From contig CAYURR010000019.1 of the NCBI GenBank assembly GCA_964446745.1, positions 1-26,764 of the forward strand: DNA of 26,764 bases, written 5' to 3'. The notes below the pieces were generated by a model. It did no database searches. It worked only from the letters and a program-made list of their open reading frames with translations, and was not told where the DNA came from. A program made the translations under genes and the position numbers. Positions 1-8,347 of the stretch are shown here, piece after piece. Source of the DNA: CAYURR01 sp964446745 (GTDB lineage Bacteria > Bacillota > Clostridia > Lachnospirales > WQUN01). Position 1 is the stretch's first letter, and each line of letters starts with the position of its first letter.

Positions 1-773
1 GCAGGGATGAGCTTTCAAAGGCAAACACGGATCTGACCAAGAGCTATTTGACGCAAGAAGATGCAAGCTTGGCTCTGACCAAACCGACGCAGGGAACGCC
101 GGCGACGACATTACCTAAGGCCACACAACCGGCTACACCGGTGACACCGGCCCAACCCGCCACACAGGTCACACCTGCACAGACAGCTCAGCCGGTAACA
201 CCGGAATCGCAAGCAACACCGGCAAAACCCGCAACTACAACAGCACCTACGCAGAGCACACCTACGCAAAAGGCTCCGACACAAAATGCGCCTGCTGCGG
301 ATGCAAGCGCGGAGCAGTCGCAGAAGATGGGCGTGAACGTACCGCTGTTTGACTACTTTGCGGAAGGCAGCAAGATGAGCTGGCCGGTAACAGGCGATAT
401 CGTTATGGACTACAGTATGGACAAGGTCATCTATGACAAGACCCTCGACCAATATAGGACAAACGATACGATATGCATCGCGGCACCCGCCGGCACACCC
501 GTCAAGGCCACTGCCGAGGGCGTAGTCGTCAAGGTTGACAACACGCGCAAGGACGGTAATGTAGTATCCATTGACAACGGCAACGGTTGGATAACTACAT
601 ACGGTCAGCTTATGGACGGTGTGTTAGTTAAAGAAGGTGAAGTGGTCAAGGCAGGACAGGTAATAGGCGGCGTAGCTAATCCGTCTATCTACGGCGTACT
701 GCTCGGTAACCATTTAAGCTTTAAGGTAGCAAAAGATGATGTTTTGGTCGACCCGAAGTCTATACTCGAATAG
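1..773 (+). CDS. LytM/M23-domain protein, SpoIIQ-like, probably inactive (5' partial)
   Basis: The frame is open to the left edge (first full codon at base 3), so the true start lies outside; a TTG at 48 is an unlikely start. The visible part begins with a short polar segment, then a Thr/Pro/Ala-rich linker of about 75 residues, then a C-terminal LytM (peptidase M23) fold recognisable by IAAPAGTPV, a YGQL turn and a HLSF segment. In active M23 enzymes zinc is held by HxxxD and HxH. Here the HKGIDI position reads NDTICI, so His is Asn and Asp is Cys, and HxH reads HLS. Three of four ligands are therefore missing and hydrolysis is unlikely. SpoIIQ, a forespore membrane protein that contacts SpoIIIAH across the septum, has the same linker-plus-LytM plan and is degenerate in Bacillus, so a scaffold role is plausible. 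The family call is firm; the SpoIIQ identity is inferred from plan and sporulation context. Confidence 0.8.
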   Translation, partial: RDELSKANTDLTKSYLTQEDASLALTKPTQGTPATTLPKATQPATPVTPAQPATQVTPAQTAQPVTPESQATPAKPATTTAPTQSTPTQKAPTQNAPAADASAEQSQKMGVNVPLFDYFAEGSKMSWPVTGDIVMDYSMDKVIYDKTLDQYRTNDTICIAAPAGTPVKATAEGVVVKVDNTRKDGNVVSIDNGNGWITTYGQLMDGVLVKEGEVVKAGQVIGGVANPSIYGVLLGNHLSFKVAKDDVLVDPKSILE

Positions 774-806
774 ACCTCGAAAGACCCAAAAAGTAACGGA
801 CAAATG

Positions 807-855
807 AAAAAGGCCGATGCGCTTCTGAAAAAGAGGCGCACCGGCTTTTGTGTTA
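807..855. terminator. Bidirectional rho-independent terminator
   Basis: GCCGATGCGC (813-822) pairs with GCGCACCGGC (836-845), ten pairs with one A/C mismatch. TTTTG follows on the plus side, and on the minus strand the stem is followed by CCTTTTTCATTT. It lies between the convergent M23 gene (plus, ends 773) and the YlmC/YmxH gene (minus, ends 868) and can serve both. Confidence 0.8.
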
Positions 856-867
856 TTGTAAACACCC

Positions 868-1143
868 CTACCCGCAATCCACGAGTGCTTTCTTTGTGTC
901 TATATCCACGAGTATTACATCGTCGCCTATCTGGTCGACATCATCCCAGGCTATATGGTACTCCTGTTCCTTGCCCATCAGGCCAAACAGCTTTGACGGT
1001 CCCGGGACGATCAGCTCCGTTATCTTTCCGCAATCCGTGTTGAACACGAGATCGCAGACATAACCGAGACGGCTGCCGTCCTTTGTGTTTATGACCTCTT
1101 TTTGCCGCAGCTCATGAAAGCTTATTTCATTATCCGAACCCAT
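868..1143 (-). CDS. YlmC/YmxH family sporulation protein (PRC-barrel)
   Basis: This 91-residue protein has the PRC-barrel layout of the YlmC/YmxH family: an opening ISFHELRQKEVIN, then DGSRLGYVCDLVF, ITELIVPGP and a closing VILVDID strand. The length is normal for the family. Such proteins are widespread in endospore formers and linked to sporulation, but no biochemical role is settled. The ATG follows a GGGGGCGAG-like ribosome site. It lies 21 bases after the activase stop on the same strand, so it is probably the last gene of that transcript, which then ends at the terminator at 807-855. The family call is strong; any function beyond association with sporulation would be a guess. Confidence 0.88.
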   Translation of the reverse strand: MGSDNEISFHELRQKEVINTKDGSRLGYVCDLVFNTDCGKITELIVPGPSKLFGLMGKEQEYHIAWDDVDQIGDDVILVDIDTKKALVDCG

Positions 1144-1164
1144 GATCTCGCCCCCTGATATATT

Positions 1165-4100
1165 TTATGCGTGAGGGTTCGCCGTCATGAATTCTTTAGC
1201 GGAATGCGTACCTTGCTCCGCAGCACTCAGGTTCTGCTCCGCTGTCGCGAGCATGAGCTTGATCCTGTTTAACTGATTGACCTCGCTCGCGCCCGGGTCA
1301 TAGTCTACCGCCACGATATTCGAAAGCGGGTAACGCTTCCTTAATTCCTTGATCATGCCCTTGCCCGTCACGTGGTTCGGCAGGCATGCAAACGGCTGCA
1401 TACATACAATATTGTTTACGCCCGAGTGCAACAGCTCGATCATCTCGGCGGTCAAGAACCATCCCTCGCCGGTATGGTTACACAGTGACAGCACAGGCTC
1501 TGCCGCGCGTCCGAGCTCCTTGATATGTACCGGTGCTGTGAAGCGTTCGCTCTCCGTGAGCGCCTTTACCGCGTGTCTGCGGTACAGCTCTATGATCTCG
1601 ATCACCGCATTGCCGACAAGTTTGGCCGCGATCTTTCCGCCCAAGTAGCGGTTTATGTGCGTGTGGTTGTACGCCGAATACAGAAGGAAATCCACAAGAT
1701 CCGGCACAACGGCCTCCGCACCCTCGGCCTCTAGAAGCGCTACGATATCATTATTCGCGGTCGGATGGAATTTTACCAATATCTCGCCAACCACACCGAC
1801 CTTCGGCTTTTGTATGTATTCGATCGGCAAGCGGTCAAACGCCTCGACCATCCCATATACATTATACTTAAAGCGCTTCAGATCTCCGCGTGGTATCGAA
1901 TGCTTGCATATTGTGTTCCATTTTTTATATAGTTCATCCGCTGAGCCCTTTGCGACCTCATATGGCCGTACCTTATAGAGCATACGCATAAACAAGTCCC
2001 CATACACAAGCGCCTGCATCGCCTTGTTCAAAAGCGACGGCGTGAGCTTAAAGCCCGGGTTCTTTTCATATCCGCCTGCGCTGATGGATATGACAGGTAT
2101 ATGCTCCATGCCCGCCTTCTTTAAAGCCCTGCGGATAAAGCTGATATAGTTCGACGCGCGGCAACCGCCGCCGGTCTGACTGATCATAACCGAGACATTG
2201 TTTAAGTCGTACTTGCCCGAGAACAGTGCACAGAGTACCTGACCCACAACGATGAGCGCCGGATAACACGCATCGTTGTTTACGTATTTAAGGCCCATAT
2301 CGATGCTGTCCTTATCGATCGCGGGCATGATCACGAGCTTATAACCCTCTGAACGGAACGCCACCTTCAATAGGTCAAAGTGTATCGGAGACATCTGCGG
2401 GCATATGATCGTGTGTTCCTTGCGCATCTCTTTTGTGAATACAGGGCGCTGCGTCGTCTCTTTCTCGCGCTTACGCTGACCTAAACCCTGCCTCTGTGAT
2501 ATCGCAGCGAGTAGCGAGCGTATGCGTATACGTGCGGAACCCAAGTTGCTGACCTCATCGATCTTTAGCAGTGTATAAATCTTGCCCTCTCTGTCCAATA
2601 TATCGTGCACCTCGTCCGAGGTAACGGCATCGAGCCCACAGCCGAATGAATTCAACTGCACGAGGTTAAGTCCCTTATGTTTGCATACGACCTGCGCAGC
2701 CGCATACAGCCGCGAATGATACGCCCATTGATCCCTGATGCCGAGCATCGTGCTCCTTTGCGCTGAGCGCGTGCCATGCGTCACACCGGAGTGCCGCGCG
2801 AGATGCTGAATGCTATCCTCCGTAAACACCGCCACACCGTAGCCCGTGATCATCTCGGGAATGCCATGGTGCACCTCCGGATCGATATGATACGGCCTGC
2901 CCGCAAGCACGATGCCCTTTATGTTGTGTTTCTTTATGTACTCGAGTGCACGTTCGCCGCTCTTTGCGATATCGACCTTGAAGCGCATGTGCTCTATCTC
3001 GGCCTTGTCATACGCGGCCTTGATCTCCTGCTTGGAGATCTGTGGGAATTCCTCGCAAAGCCGCTTGTACATAGCCTTATTATTGTTCAGGTTAAAGAAC
3101 GGGTTGTGGAAGCGTATACCGTTTTCACCGAGCTGCTCGACGTTATTCTTGATGTTTTCAGGATATGATGTCACTATCGGGCAGTTGTAGTGGTTTTCCG
3201 CATGCGCGAATTCCTTACGCTCATAGACCACGCCCGGATAGAATATGTACTTTATATCCCTCTGCACCAAATCCATGATGTGCCCGTGCGTAAGCTTCGC
3301 TGGATAACACACCGATTCGCTCGGTATCGATTCGATACCCTTTTCATATACCGCGCGCGACGACTCCGCCGACAACTCTACCCTATACCCGAGTGCCGTA
3401 AAGAACGTATGCCAAAACGGGTAGTTCTCATACATATTTAACACGCGCGGTATACCCACGGTGCCGCGTCTGGCCTTGGCAGCGTCCAACGACTTGTAAC
3501 CGAACAAACGATTGTATTTGTATTCAAACAGGTTCGGTATGTCCTTTAATGCGTTGTCTTTCTTGCGCGTGTTGCCTACCATCTTTTCACAGCGGTTACC
3601 CGAGATAAAGCTGCGCTTCGCATCGCCGTCCGAGAAGTTATTGATGGTCAGCAGACAGTTGTTTGTACATCCCGAGCAGCGCGTCATACGCGATGCGATA
3701 TTTAATGCCTGTATGCGCTCGAGCGACAACAGTGTCGATGCATGGCTCGCGTTACCGGACGCTTGACTGCGCTGCTTCGCTATTAACGCCGCGCCGAAAG
3801 CACCCATGATGCCCGCGATATCAGGTCTGATCGCTTCCTTGCCACTTATCAGTTCAAAGCTCCTGAGCACGGCCTCGTTATAGAACGTGCCGCCCTGCAC
3901 GACGACCTGACTGCCAATCTGCGACGGATCCGTGATCTTTATGACCTTCAACAGTGCGTTCTTTATTACCGAATATGCGAGACCCGCAGAGATATCCGAA
4001 ACATCCGCGCCCTCCTTTTGAGCCTGCTTGACACGCGAATTCATAAACACCGTACAGCGCGAGCCCAAGTCGATCGGGTTCTTTGCAAATAGCGCGATCC

Positions 4101-5502
4101 TTGCAAACTCCGGTACGGGCATGTCCAGTGATGTTGCAAAGGTCTCAATGAACGATCCGCAGCCCGCCGAGCAGGCCTCGTTTAACAGCACCGATTCGAT
4201 CACGCCGTTCTTTATGCGTAGGCATTTCATGTCCTGACCGCCGATATCGAGTATAAAATCCACGCCCGGATTAAAAAACTTCGCGGCCTCGAAATGCGCG
4301 ACGGTCTCTATCTCGCCGTGGTCGACCAAGAACGCGGCCTGCGCAAGCCCCTCTCCATAACCCGTGACACACGAGCCCGCTATGTATGCATCCTTTGGCA
4401 ATACGCCATAGAGCTCCGTGAGCGCCGCTGAGATCATCATGAGCGGGTTGCCCCTGTTGTTTTCGTAGAAGGTATAGAGCACCTGACCCTCGTCGCCGAT
4501 TAGCGCTGCCTTTGTGGTCGTGCTGCCCGCGTCGATGCCCAAAAATGTCGCACCCTTATATGTTGCGATATCATGCTTTTTTACCCTGTGTTTTTTATGG
4601 CGTTCGCTGAACGATGTATATTCGTCCTCGTTTTTAAAAAGCGGTGACAGGCGATTGATCTCAAACTTTATCTGCATATCCTTACTGAGGTTTTCGATCA
4701 TCTCATCAAAGCCTATATCGTCCTGTTCGTTATCCGCCTCGCGGCAATCAAGCGCCGCTCCGATAGCGGCGAACAGATGCGAGTTCTCGGGTACGATCGC
4801 TTGTTCGTCCGTGAGTGCGAGCACCTCTATAAAACGCTTTCGGAGCTCCGACAGGAAATATAGCGGCCCACCCAAAAATGTCACATTGCCCCTGATGGGC
4901 TTACCGCATGCAAGACCGCTGATGGTCTGGCTCACGATCGCCTGAAAGATCGATGCCGCGAGATCGGGCTTTGCCGCACCCTCGTTTATGAGGGGCTGAA
5001 TATCGCTCTTTGCAAATACGCCACAGCGCGCCGCTATCGGATATATGACCTTATATTCTTTTGCAAATTCGTTTAACCCTGAAGCATCCGTACGCAACAG
5101 CGTCGCCATCTGATCCACAAACGAACCCGTGCCGCCTGCGCATATACCGTTCATACGCTGCTCCACGCCGTTTGTAAGATAAATGATCTTTGCGTCCTCT
5201 CCGCCTATCTCTATCGCGACATCCGTCTGCGGGCATAATTGCCCTATCGACTTTGTAACCGCCACGACCTCCTGCACAAAACCTATATGTAACCAATCGG
5301 ACAGGGATAACCCGCCAGAGCCGGTTATCTTTGCCCGAAAATGTATATCACCGAGTTCCTGCCTTGCATCGGCGAGCATCTCGCCAAGTGTCTGACGAAT
5401 ATTTGAGAAATGTCTCCTATACGCGCCGAAGCGCAGATTGTTACGATCATCTATCACCGCAATCTTTATAGTAGTCGAACCTATATCGATGCCTAATCTC
5501 AT
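1165..5502 (-). CDS. 2-hydroxyacyl-CoA dehydratase activase, double BadF/HgdC domain fusion
   Basis: This 1445-residue protein belongs to the large clostridial 'acyl-CoA dehydratase activase-related' family. Residues 1 to about 260 and about 318 to 580 are two ASKHA (BadF/BadG/BcrA/HgdC) ATPase domains, each starting with a phosphate loop (GIDIGSTT; GIDAGSTTTK at 322). HgdC-type activases hold a [4Fe-4S] cluster between subunits with two cysteines 39 residues apart. Here both halves keep that spacing: C121/C160 (CAGGTGSF and ARCGVF) and C444/C483 (CSAGCGSF and SRCTVF). The middle (about 690-910) resembles DUF2229. The rest (about 1010-1400) resembles the dehydratase-like COG3581 module and includes a GGGCRASNY segment. 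Known activases pass one electron to a dehydratase using ATP in anaerobes; the substrate of this fused family is not established. The ATG follows GGGGGT. The next minus-strand gene upstream is the patatin. Confidence 0.88.
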   Translation of the reverse strand: MRLGIDIGSTTIKIAVIDDRNNLRFGAYRRHFSNIRQTLGEMLADARQELGDIHFRAKITGSGGLSLSDWLHIGFVQEVVAVTKSIGQLCPQTDVAIEIGGEDAKIIYLTNGVEQRMNGICAGGTGSFVDQMATLLRTDASGLNEFAKEYKVIYPIAARCGVFAKSDIQPLINEGAAKPDLAASIFQAIVSQTISGLACGKPIRGNVTFLGGPLYFLSELRKRFIEVLALTDEQAIVPENSHLFAAIGAALDCREADNEQDDIGFDEMIENLSKDMQIKFEINRLSPLFKNEDEYTSFSERHKKHRVKKHDIATYKGATFLGIDAGSTTTKAALIGDEGQVLYTFYENNRGNPLMMISAALTELYGVLPKDAYIAGSCVTGYGEGLAQAAFLVDHGEIETVAHFEAAKFFNPGVDFILDIGGQDMKCLRIKNGVIESVLLNEACSAGCGSFIETFATSLDMPVPEFARIALFAKNPIDLGSRCTVFMNSRVKQAQKEGADVSDISAGLAYSVIKNALLKVIKITDPSQIGSQVVVQGGTFYNEAVLRSFELISGKEAIRPDIAGIMGAFGAALIAKQRSQASGNASHASTLLSLERIQALNIASRMTRCSGCTNNCLLTINNFSDGDAKRSFISGNRCEKMVGNTRKKDNALKDIPNLFEYKYNRLFGYKSLDAAKARRGTVGIPRVLNMYENYPFWHTFFTALGYRVELSAESSRAVYEKGIESIPSESVCYPAKLTHGHIMDLVQRDIKYIFYPGVVYERKEFAHAENHYNCPIVTSYPENIKNNVEQLGENGIRFHNPFFNLNNNKAMYKRLCEEFPQISKQEIKAAYDKAEIEHMRFKVDIAKSGERALEYIKKHNIKGIVLAGRPYHIDPEVHHGIPEMITGYGVAVFTEDSIQHLARHSGVTHGTRSAQRSTMLGIRDQWAYHSRLYAAAQVVCKHKGLNLVQLNSFGCGLDAVTSDEVHDILDREGKIYTLLKIDEVSNLGSARIRIRSLLAAISQRQGLGQRKREKETTQRPVFTKEMRKEHTIICPQMSPIHFDLLKVAFRSEGYKLVIMPAIDKDSIDMGLKYVNNDACYPALIVVGQVLCALFSGKYDLNNVSVMISQTGGGCRASNYISFIRRALKKAGMEHIPVISISAGGYEKNPGFKLTPSLLNKAMQALVYGDLFMRMLYKVRPYEVAKGSADELYKKWNTICKHSIPRGDLKRFKYNVYGMVEAFDRLPIEYIQKPKVGVVGEILVKFHPTANNDIVALLEAEGAEAVVPDLVDFLLYSAYNHTHINRYLGGKIAAKLVGNAVIEIIELYRRHAVKALTESERFTAPVHIKELGRAAEPVLSLCNHTGEGWFLTAEMIELLHSGVNNIVCMQPFACLPNHVTGKGMIKELRKRYPLSNIVAVDYDPGASEVNQLNRIKLMLATAEQNLSAAEQGTHSAKEFMTANPHA

Positions 5503-5590
5503 TTATTTACCCCCATCGTTTTCTCTATAGAACCGTCCCAAAGTATAATCCAAGATACGTTCTAATACAATGGAAGTTTATGATCAAGTA

Positions 5591-6448
5591 TTATGATATG
5601 CTCCACATAAAATCATCCGTTCTGTGATACCCCATCATATACAGCTTCATCTGCGTTTCCTTGTCCATGTCAAAGTCCACGGCGCTGTATCCCATCGTGT
5701 CGATCGTAACGGTATGCACATTATCCGATGCAGGCAAAAAGCGTTCCTCGTTGTTACTGAGTACGCTCTGCATCACGTCTTTTGAAAAATCCACGATGTT
5801 CTGCTTATATTTCATATCGATCTTGCTCGTATCCACAAGCTTGAAGCCTATGATCGGTATACTGCCCGATTGCGTCGCATCAAAAATCCAGACCGGATAG
5901 TTTGACATCAGGCCGCCGTCGACAAGCAGCGAATCCTTTAGCGCGTGCGGCCTAAAGAAAAACGGTATCGACGCACTGATCGTAATAGCCTTCGCTACCG
6001 GGAAGCACATATCCTGATCGTATTTGGGCAGATCATCCGGAAATACAGCCAATAGCTTTTGATTAATATCCGAGGCTGTGACCTTCAGCGGGCACCTTCC
6101 CTTCTGCTCAAGATCCGCAAAAGTGCGTATCCCCTTCTTGACCAGCAAAGCATTTATCCATTCCTCGAGAGGCTCAACCTTGTGCATACCGCACTTTAAG
6201 ATCAAGCCCGCAAGCTTCATAGTATTCAAGCGCGGCTTATTGATGAAACGCCTGAAGTCCGTAGACATAAATGCGTCCTTGATCTCCGATGCCGTATAAC
6301 CCGCCGAAGTCAAGCCCGCTATAATCGCACCAGCAGACGAACCCGCCACATTCTCTATTTCAACGCGGTGCTTTTCGAGCGCCGCCATTGCCCCTGCAAA
6401 CGATATACCCAAAATCCCGCCGCCGGAAAAAACACAATTCGCTTTCAT
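5591..6448 (-). CDS. Patatin-like phospholipase
   Basis: This protein of 285 residues carries the patatin Ser-Asp dyad. An oxyanion loop GGGILG is near the N-terminus, the nucleophile elbow is GSSAG, and DGG is followed by LMSNYPVW. Counted from an upstream GTG at 6457, the Ser and Asp are residues 41 and 180. I prefer the ATG at 6448 because GGTGAG lies just upstream of it, whereas the GTG has no ribosome site; the choice changes three residues. No signal peptide is seen, so it should act in the cytoplasm or at the inner membrane face as a lipid acyl hydrolase. The substrate is not deducible. It is divergent from the spoVA operon and lies 88 bases upstream of the activase on the same strand. 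Confidence 0.87.
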   Translation of the reverse strand: MKANCVFSGGGILGISFAGAMAALEKHRVEIENVAGSSAGAIIAGLTSAGYTASEIKDAFMSTDFRRFINKPRLNTMKLAGLILKCGMHKVEPLEEWINALLVKKGIRTFADLEQKGRCPLKVTASDINQKLLAVFPDDLPKYDQDMCFPVAKAITISASIPFFFRPHALKDSLLVDGGLMSNYPVWIFDATQSGSIPIIGFKLVDTSKIDMKYKQNIVDFSKDVMQSVLSNNEERFLPASDNVHTVTIDTMGYSAVDFDMDKETQMKLYMMGYHRTDDFMWSIS

Positions 6449-6514
6449 CCCACTCACCGAAATATTTCAACATTATGCTTATATATATGCGAGACATGCA
6501 GGATAAGCTCATAA

Positions 6515-6543
6515 GAATAACTTTGTATAAAAATGGAATAATA
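6515..6543 (+). promoter_or_regulatory. Candidate forespore (sigma-G type) promoter of the spoVA operon
   Basis: GAATA (6515-6519) and AATAATA (6537-6543) are 17 bases apart. Sigma-G promoters have GNATA-like -35 and CATANTA-like -10 boxes, so only the first -10 base deviates. The position, about 35 bases before the first gene of the operon, fits forespore expression of spoVA. The boxes are short and the region is AT-rich, so chance is a real possibility. Confidence 0.4.
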
Positions 6544-6579
6544 GCAGTATCAATTTGTACAAGCAGAGGAGACATGCAA

Positions 6580-6744
6580 ATGAACGGATGCAATGACCGA
6601 AGGGGCGTAGCGGTGATGGCTGTGGTCGTGCTTGTCCTGTTGCTACTGGCGGCCGGACTATTCTATTTGACCTACACCGCGAGCCACCCGAAGGTTTATA
6701 CCGCGACATTCGTAAAGGAGGTAACCCCTTGGACATATATGTAA
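6580..6744 (+). CDS. Small single-pass membrane protein heading the spoVA operon
   Basis: This 54-residue protein has a basic N-terminus (MNGCNDRRG), one hydrophobic helix of about 20 residues (VAVMAVVVLVLLLLAAGLFY) and a short polar tail. I chose the ATG at 6580 because AGAGGAGA lies about eight bases upstream; the ATG at 6574 is too close to that site. Its 3' end overlaps the TTG start of spoVAA by 16 bases, and the spoVAA ribosome site lies inside it, so the two are probably translationally coupled. I do not recognise a family. The location suggests a forespore membrane peptide, but that is inference from context only. Confidence 0.6.
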   Translation: MNGCNDRRGVAVMAVVVLVLLLLAAGLFYLTYTASHPKVYTATFVKEVTPWTYM

Positions 6745-7436
6745 AGCCTAAGAAGAAGGTATCCGCAGCGGACAAGCACGAGATAACGGTGGGTGATGTC
6801 GCAGATGTCATAGCCACGGCGGACGTGCAGAAAAAGGCCGAGGATCTGGTCATCATGCACATCGACTGCGAGCAGAAGGACAACTATTTAGTCAGCGTAA
6901 CCGACATCATCCGCACGTTGAAGAAAAAGTTCCCGGATTACAGCATCGTAAACGTGGGCGAGATAGACACGGTCATCGAATGCAAGGCCCACAAGAGTAA
7001 AGACAATCCCATATGGAAATGGACAAAGATCGCGTTTGTCTGCCTCGTGCTGATAGCCGGATCGTCCACAGCGATCATGAGCTTTCATTCGGACGCACAG
7101 ATGCCCGAGGTGTTTAAGAACTACTACAAGATATTCTTCGGCAAGGAGACCGAAAAGCCGATGATCATCGACATCCCCTACTCGATCGGCCTTGCGGTCG
7201 GCATCGTCGCATTCTTTAACCATTTCATGGGCAAAAAGATCACGGATGACCCGACGCCCATTGAGGTCGAGATGGCCACATATGACGAGAATATCACCAA
7301 GACTGTCGTGGCAAGCTTTGAGAATCAGACCCCTATCACGGATAATGACGCTGAGAATACAGACAGCAAAACTACGGGGTCTGACGGTATAAAGGGTATG
7401 GATAATTTGCCCAAGGACGGTCCGAAGGGGGAATAG
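6729..7436 (+). CDS. spoVAA: Stage V sporulation protein AA
   Basis: This 235-residue protein matches SpoVAA in length and plan. A soluble N-terminal domain (residues 1 to about 92, opening MDIYVKPKKKV) is followed by a membrane helix at about 99-116 and another at about 149-168, then an acidic, Ser/Thr-rich tail. SpoVA proteins carry dipicolinic acid with calcium into the developing spore and release it at germination. SpoVAA is an inner-membrane member of that set with an uncertain individual task. The start is TTG preceded by AAGGAGG, a very strong site, and it overlaps the small upstream gene. The next gene begins 3 bases after the stop. The gene order AA-AB-AC-AD-AE-AF makes the assignment secure. 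Confidence 0.87.
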   Translation: MDIYVKPKKKVSAADKHEITVGDVADVIATADVQKKAEDLVIMHIDCEQKDNYLVSVTDIIRTLKKKFPDYSIVNVGEIDTVIECKAHKSKDNPIWKWTKIAFVCLVLIAGSSTAIMSFHSDAQMPEVFKNYYKIFFGKETEKPMIIDIPYSIGLAVGIVAFFNHFMGKKITDDPTPIEVEMATYDENITKTVVASFENQTPITDNDAENTDSKTTGSDGIKGMDNLPKDGPKGE

Positions 7437-7439
7437 CTT

Positions 7440-7868
7440 ATGTTATTGAAATTATTAGCCATCTTAATCGGTTTTAGCTCGGGGCTTGTGATATCGGGTG
7501 CTGTTATCGCATTCATCACGATCTTGAGTGTCGTGCCTCGCTTGGCGCAAAAAACCCATACGCAGCAACACATCCAGCTATATGAAAGCGCCATACTCGT
7601 CGGAGGTATTTTCGGCACACTCGCGGATGTGTTTGAAATCACGCTGCCGTTTGGTCCTGTGCTCGCGCCGATATTCGCATTATTGATCGGTATCTTTATC
7701 GGTTGCCTCGCGGTGTCTCTGACCGAGGTCTTAAACGTTATACCGATCCTCACTCGCCGCGCACGCGTACAGCAGGGCATGTTCTTCTTTGTGCTCTCGT
7801 TGGCACTCGGCAAGATGGTCGGATCGCTGATCTATTACATCATACCGGGCTTCTTTGAAAAATTTTAA
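7440..7868 (+). CDS. spoVAB: Stage V sporulation protein AB
   Basis: This 142-residue integral membrane protein has four or so hydrophobic helices and the SpoVAB signatures GLVISGAVIAFITILSVVPR near the N-terminus and VLNVIPILTRR near residue 100. Length and position directly after spoVAA agree with SpoVAB. It is part of the spore inner-membrane SpoVA apparatus; its own task in dipicolinate movement is not defined in the family. The ATG follows GAAGGGGG. It starts 3 bases after spoVAA and is followed after 23 bases by spoVAC. Confidence 0.9.
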   Translation: MLLKLLAILIGFSSGLVISGAVIAFITILSVVPRLAQKTHTQQHIQLYESAILVGGIFGTLADVFEITLPFGPVLAPIFALLIGIFIGCLAVSLTEVLNVIPILTRRARVQQGMFFFVLSLALGKMVGSLIYYIIPGFFEKF

Positions 7869-7891
7869 TTTCCGATAAGGAGGAATACATC

Positions 7892-8338
7892 TTGGATCAA
7901 TCACAGTCCGCAAAGGATCGCTACAAGAAAATGGTAGAAGAGACCTCACCCGATAGTAAGCTGTTTATGAACTGCATAAAGGCTTTTATCACGGGCGGGG
8001 CTATCTGTGTGATAGGCCAAATACTTTCAAATCTATATATGTCGGCGGGTCTTACAAAGGATATGTCATCGGCTTTGACCTCCGTGACGCTGATACTTCT
8101 CGCAATCATCCTGACCGGTCTCGGGCTATACGATAACATCGGCAAATTTTGCGGCGCAGGCTCCGTTGTACCAATCACGGGCTTTGCGAATTCCGTTGCG
8201 TCCCCGGCTATCGAATTCAAGCGTGAGGGTTATGTGCTCGGTGTCGGTGCGAAGATGTTTCTGATCGCGGGACCGGTCATTGTGTTCGGCACGCTGACAT
8301 CCGTGGTGGTCGGCCTGATCTACTATTTCCTGAAATGA
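7892..8338 (+). CDS. spoVAC: Stage V sporulation protein AC
   Basis: This 148-residue membrane protein has a charged N-terminal tail of about 25 residues, then ITGGAICVIGQILSNLY, GLGLYDNIGKFCGAGSVVPI and a conserved GFANSVASPAIEFKREGYV segment, all typical of SpoVAC. In Bacillus subtilis SpoVAC behaves as a mechanosensitive channel and is thought to form the dipicolinate pore. The start is TTG with TAAGGAGG upstream. It is closely related in sequence to the downstream spoVAE product, sharing the IGQIL/IAQIL and GAGxxVPxxGF patterns, as known for this pair. Confidence 0.93.
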   Translation: MDQSQSAKDRYKKMVEETSPDSKLFMNCIKAFITGGAICVIGQILSNLYMSAGLTKDMSSALTSVTLILLAIILTGLGLYDNIGKFCGAGSVVPITGFANSVASPAIEFKREGYVLGVGAKMFLIAGPVIVFGTLTSVVVGLIYYFLK

Positions 8339-8347
8339 GGTGAACAA

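Noticed and set aside
111..452. A 113-residue Cys/Arg-rich frame on the minus strand
   Set aside because: It mirrors the Thr/Pro/Ala low-complexity linker of the M23-domain gene on the other strand, has no ribosome site and no family features.
804..1063. Short plus-strand frames starting in the terminator at 807-855
   Set aside because: They overlap the terminator hairpin and the YlmC/YmxH gene on the other strand, which is clearly the real gene.
2776..3168. Several long plus-strand frames opposite the activase gene
   Set aside because: They are shadows of a 4.3-kb gene with biased codons; none has a ribosome site or recognisable domain.
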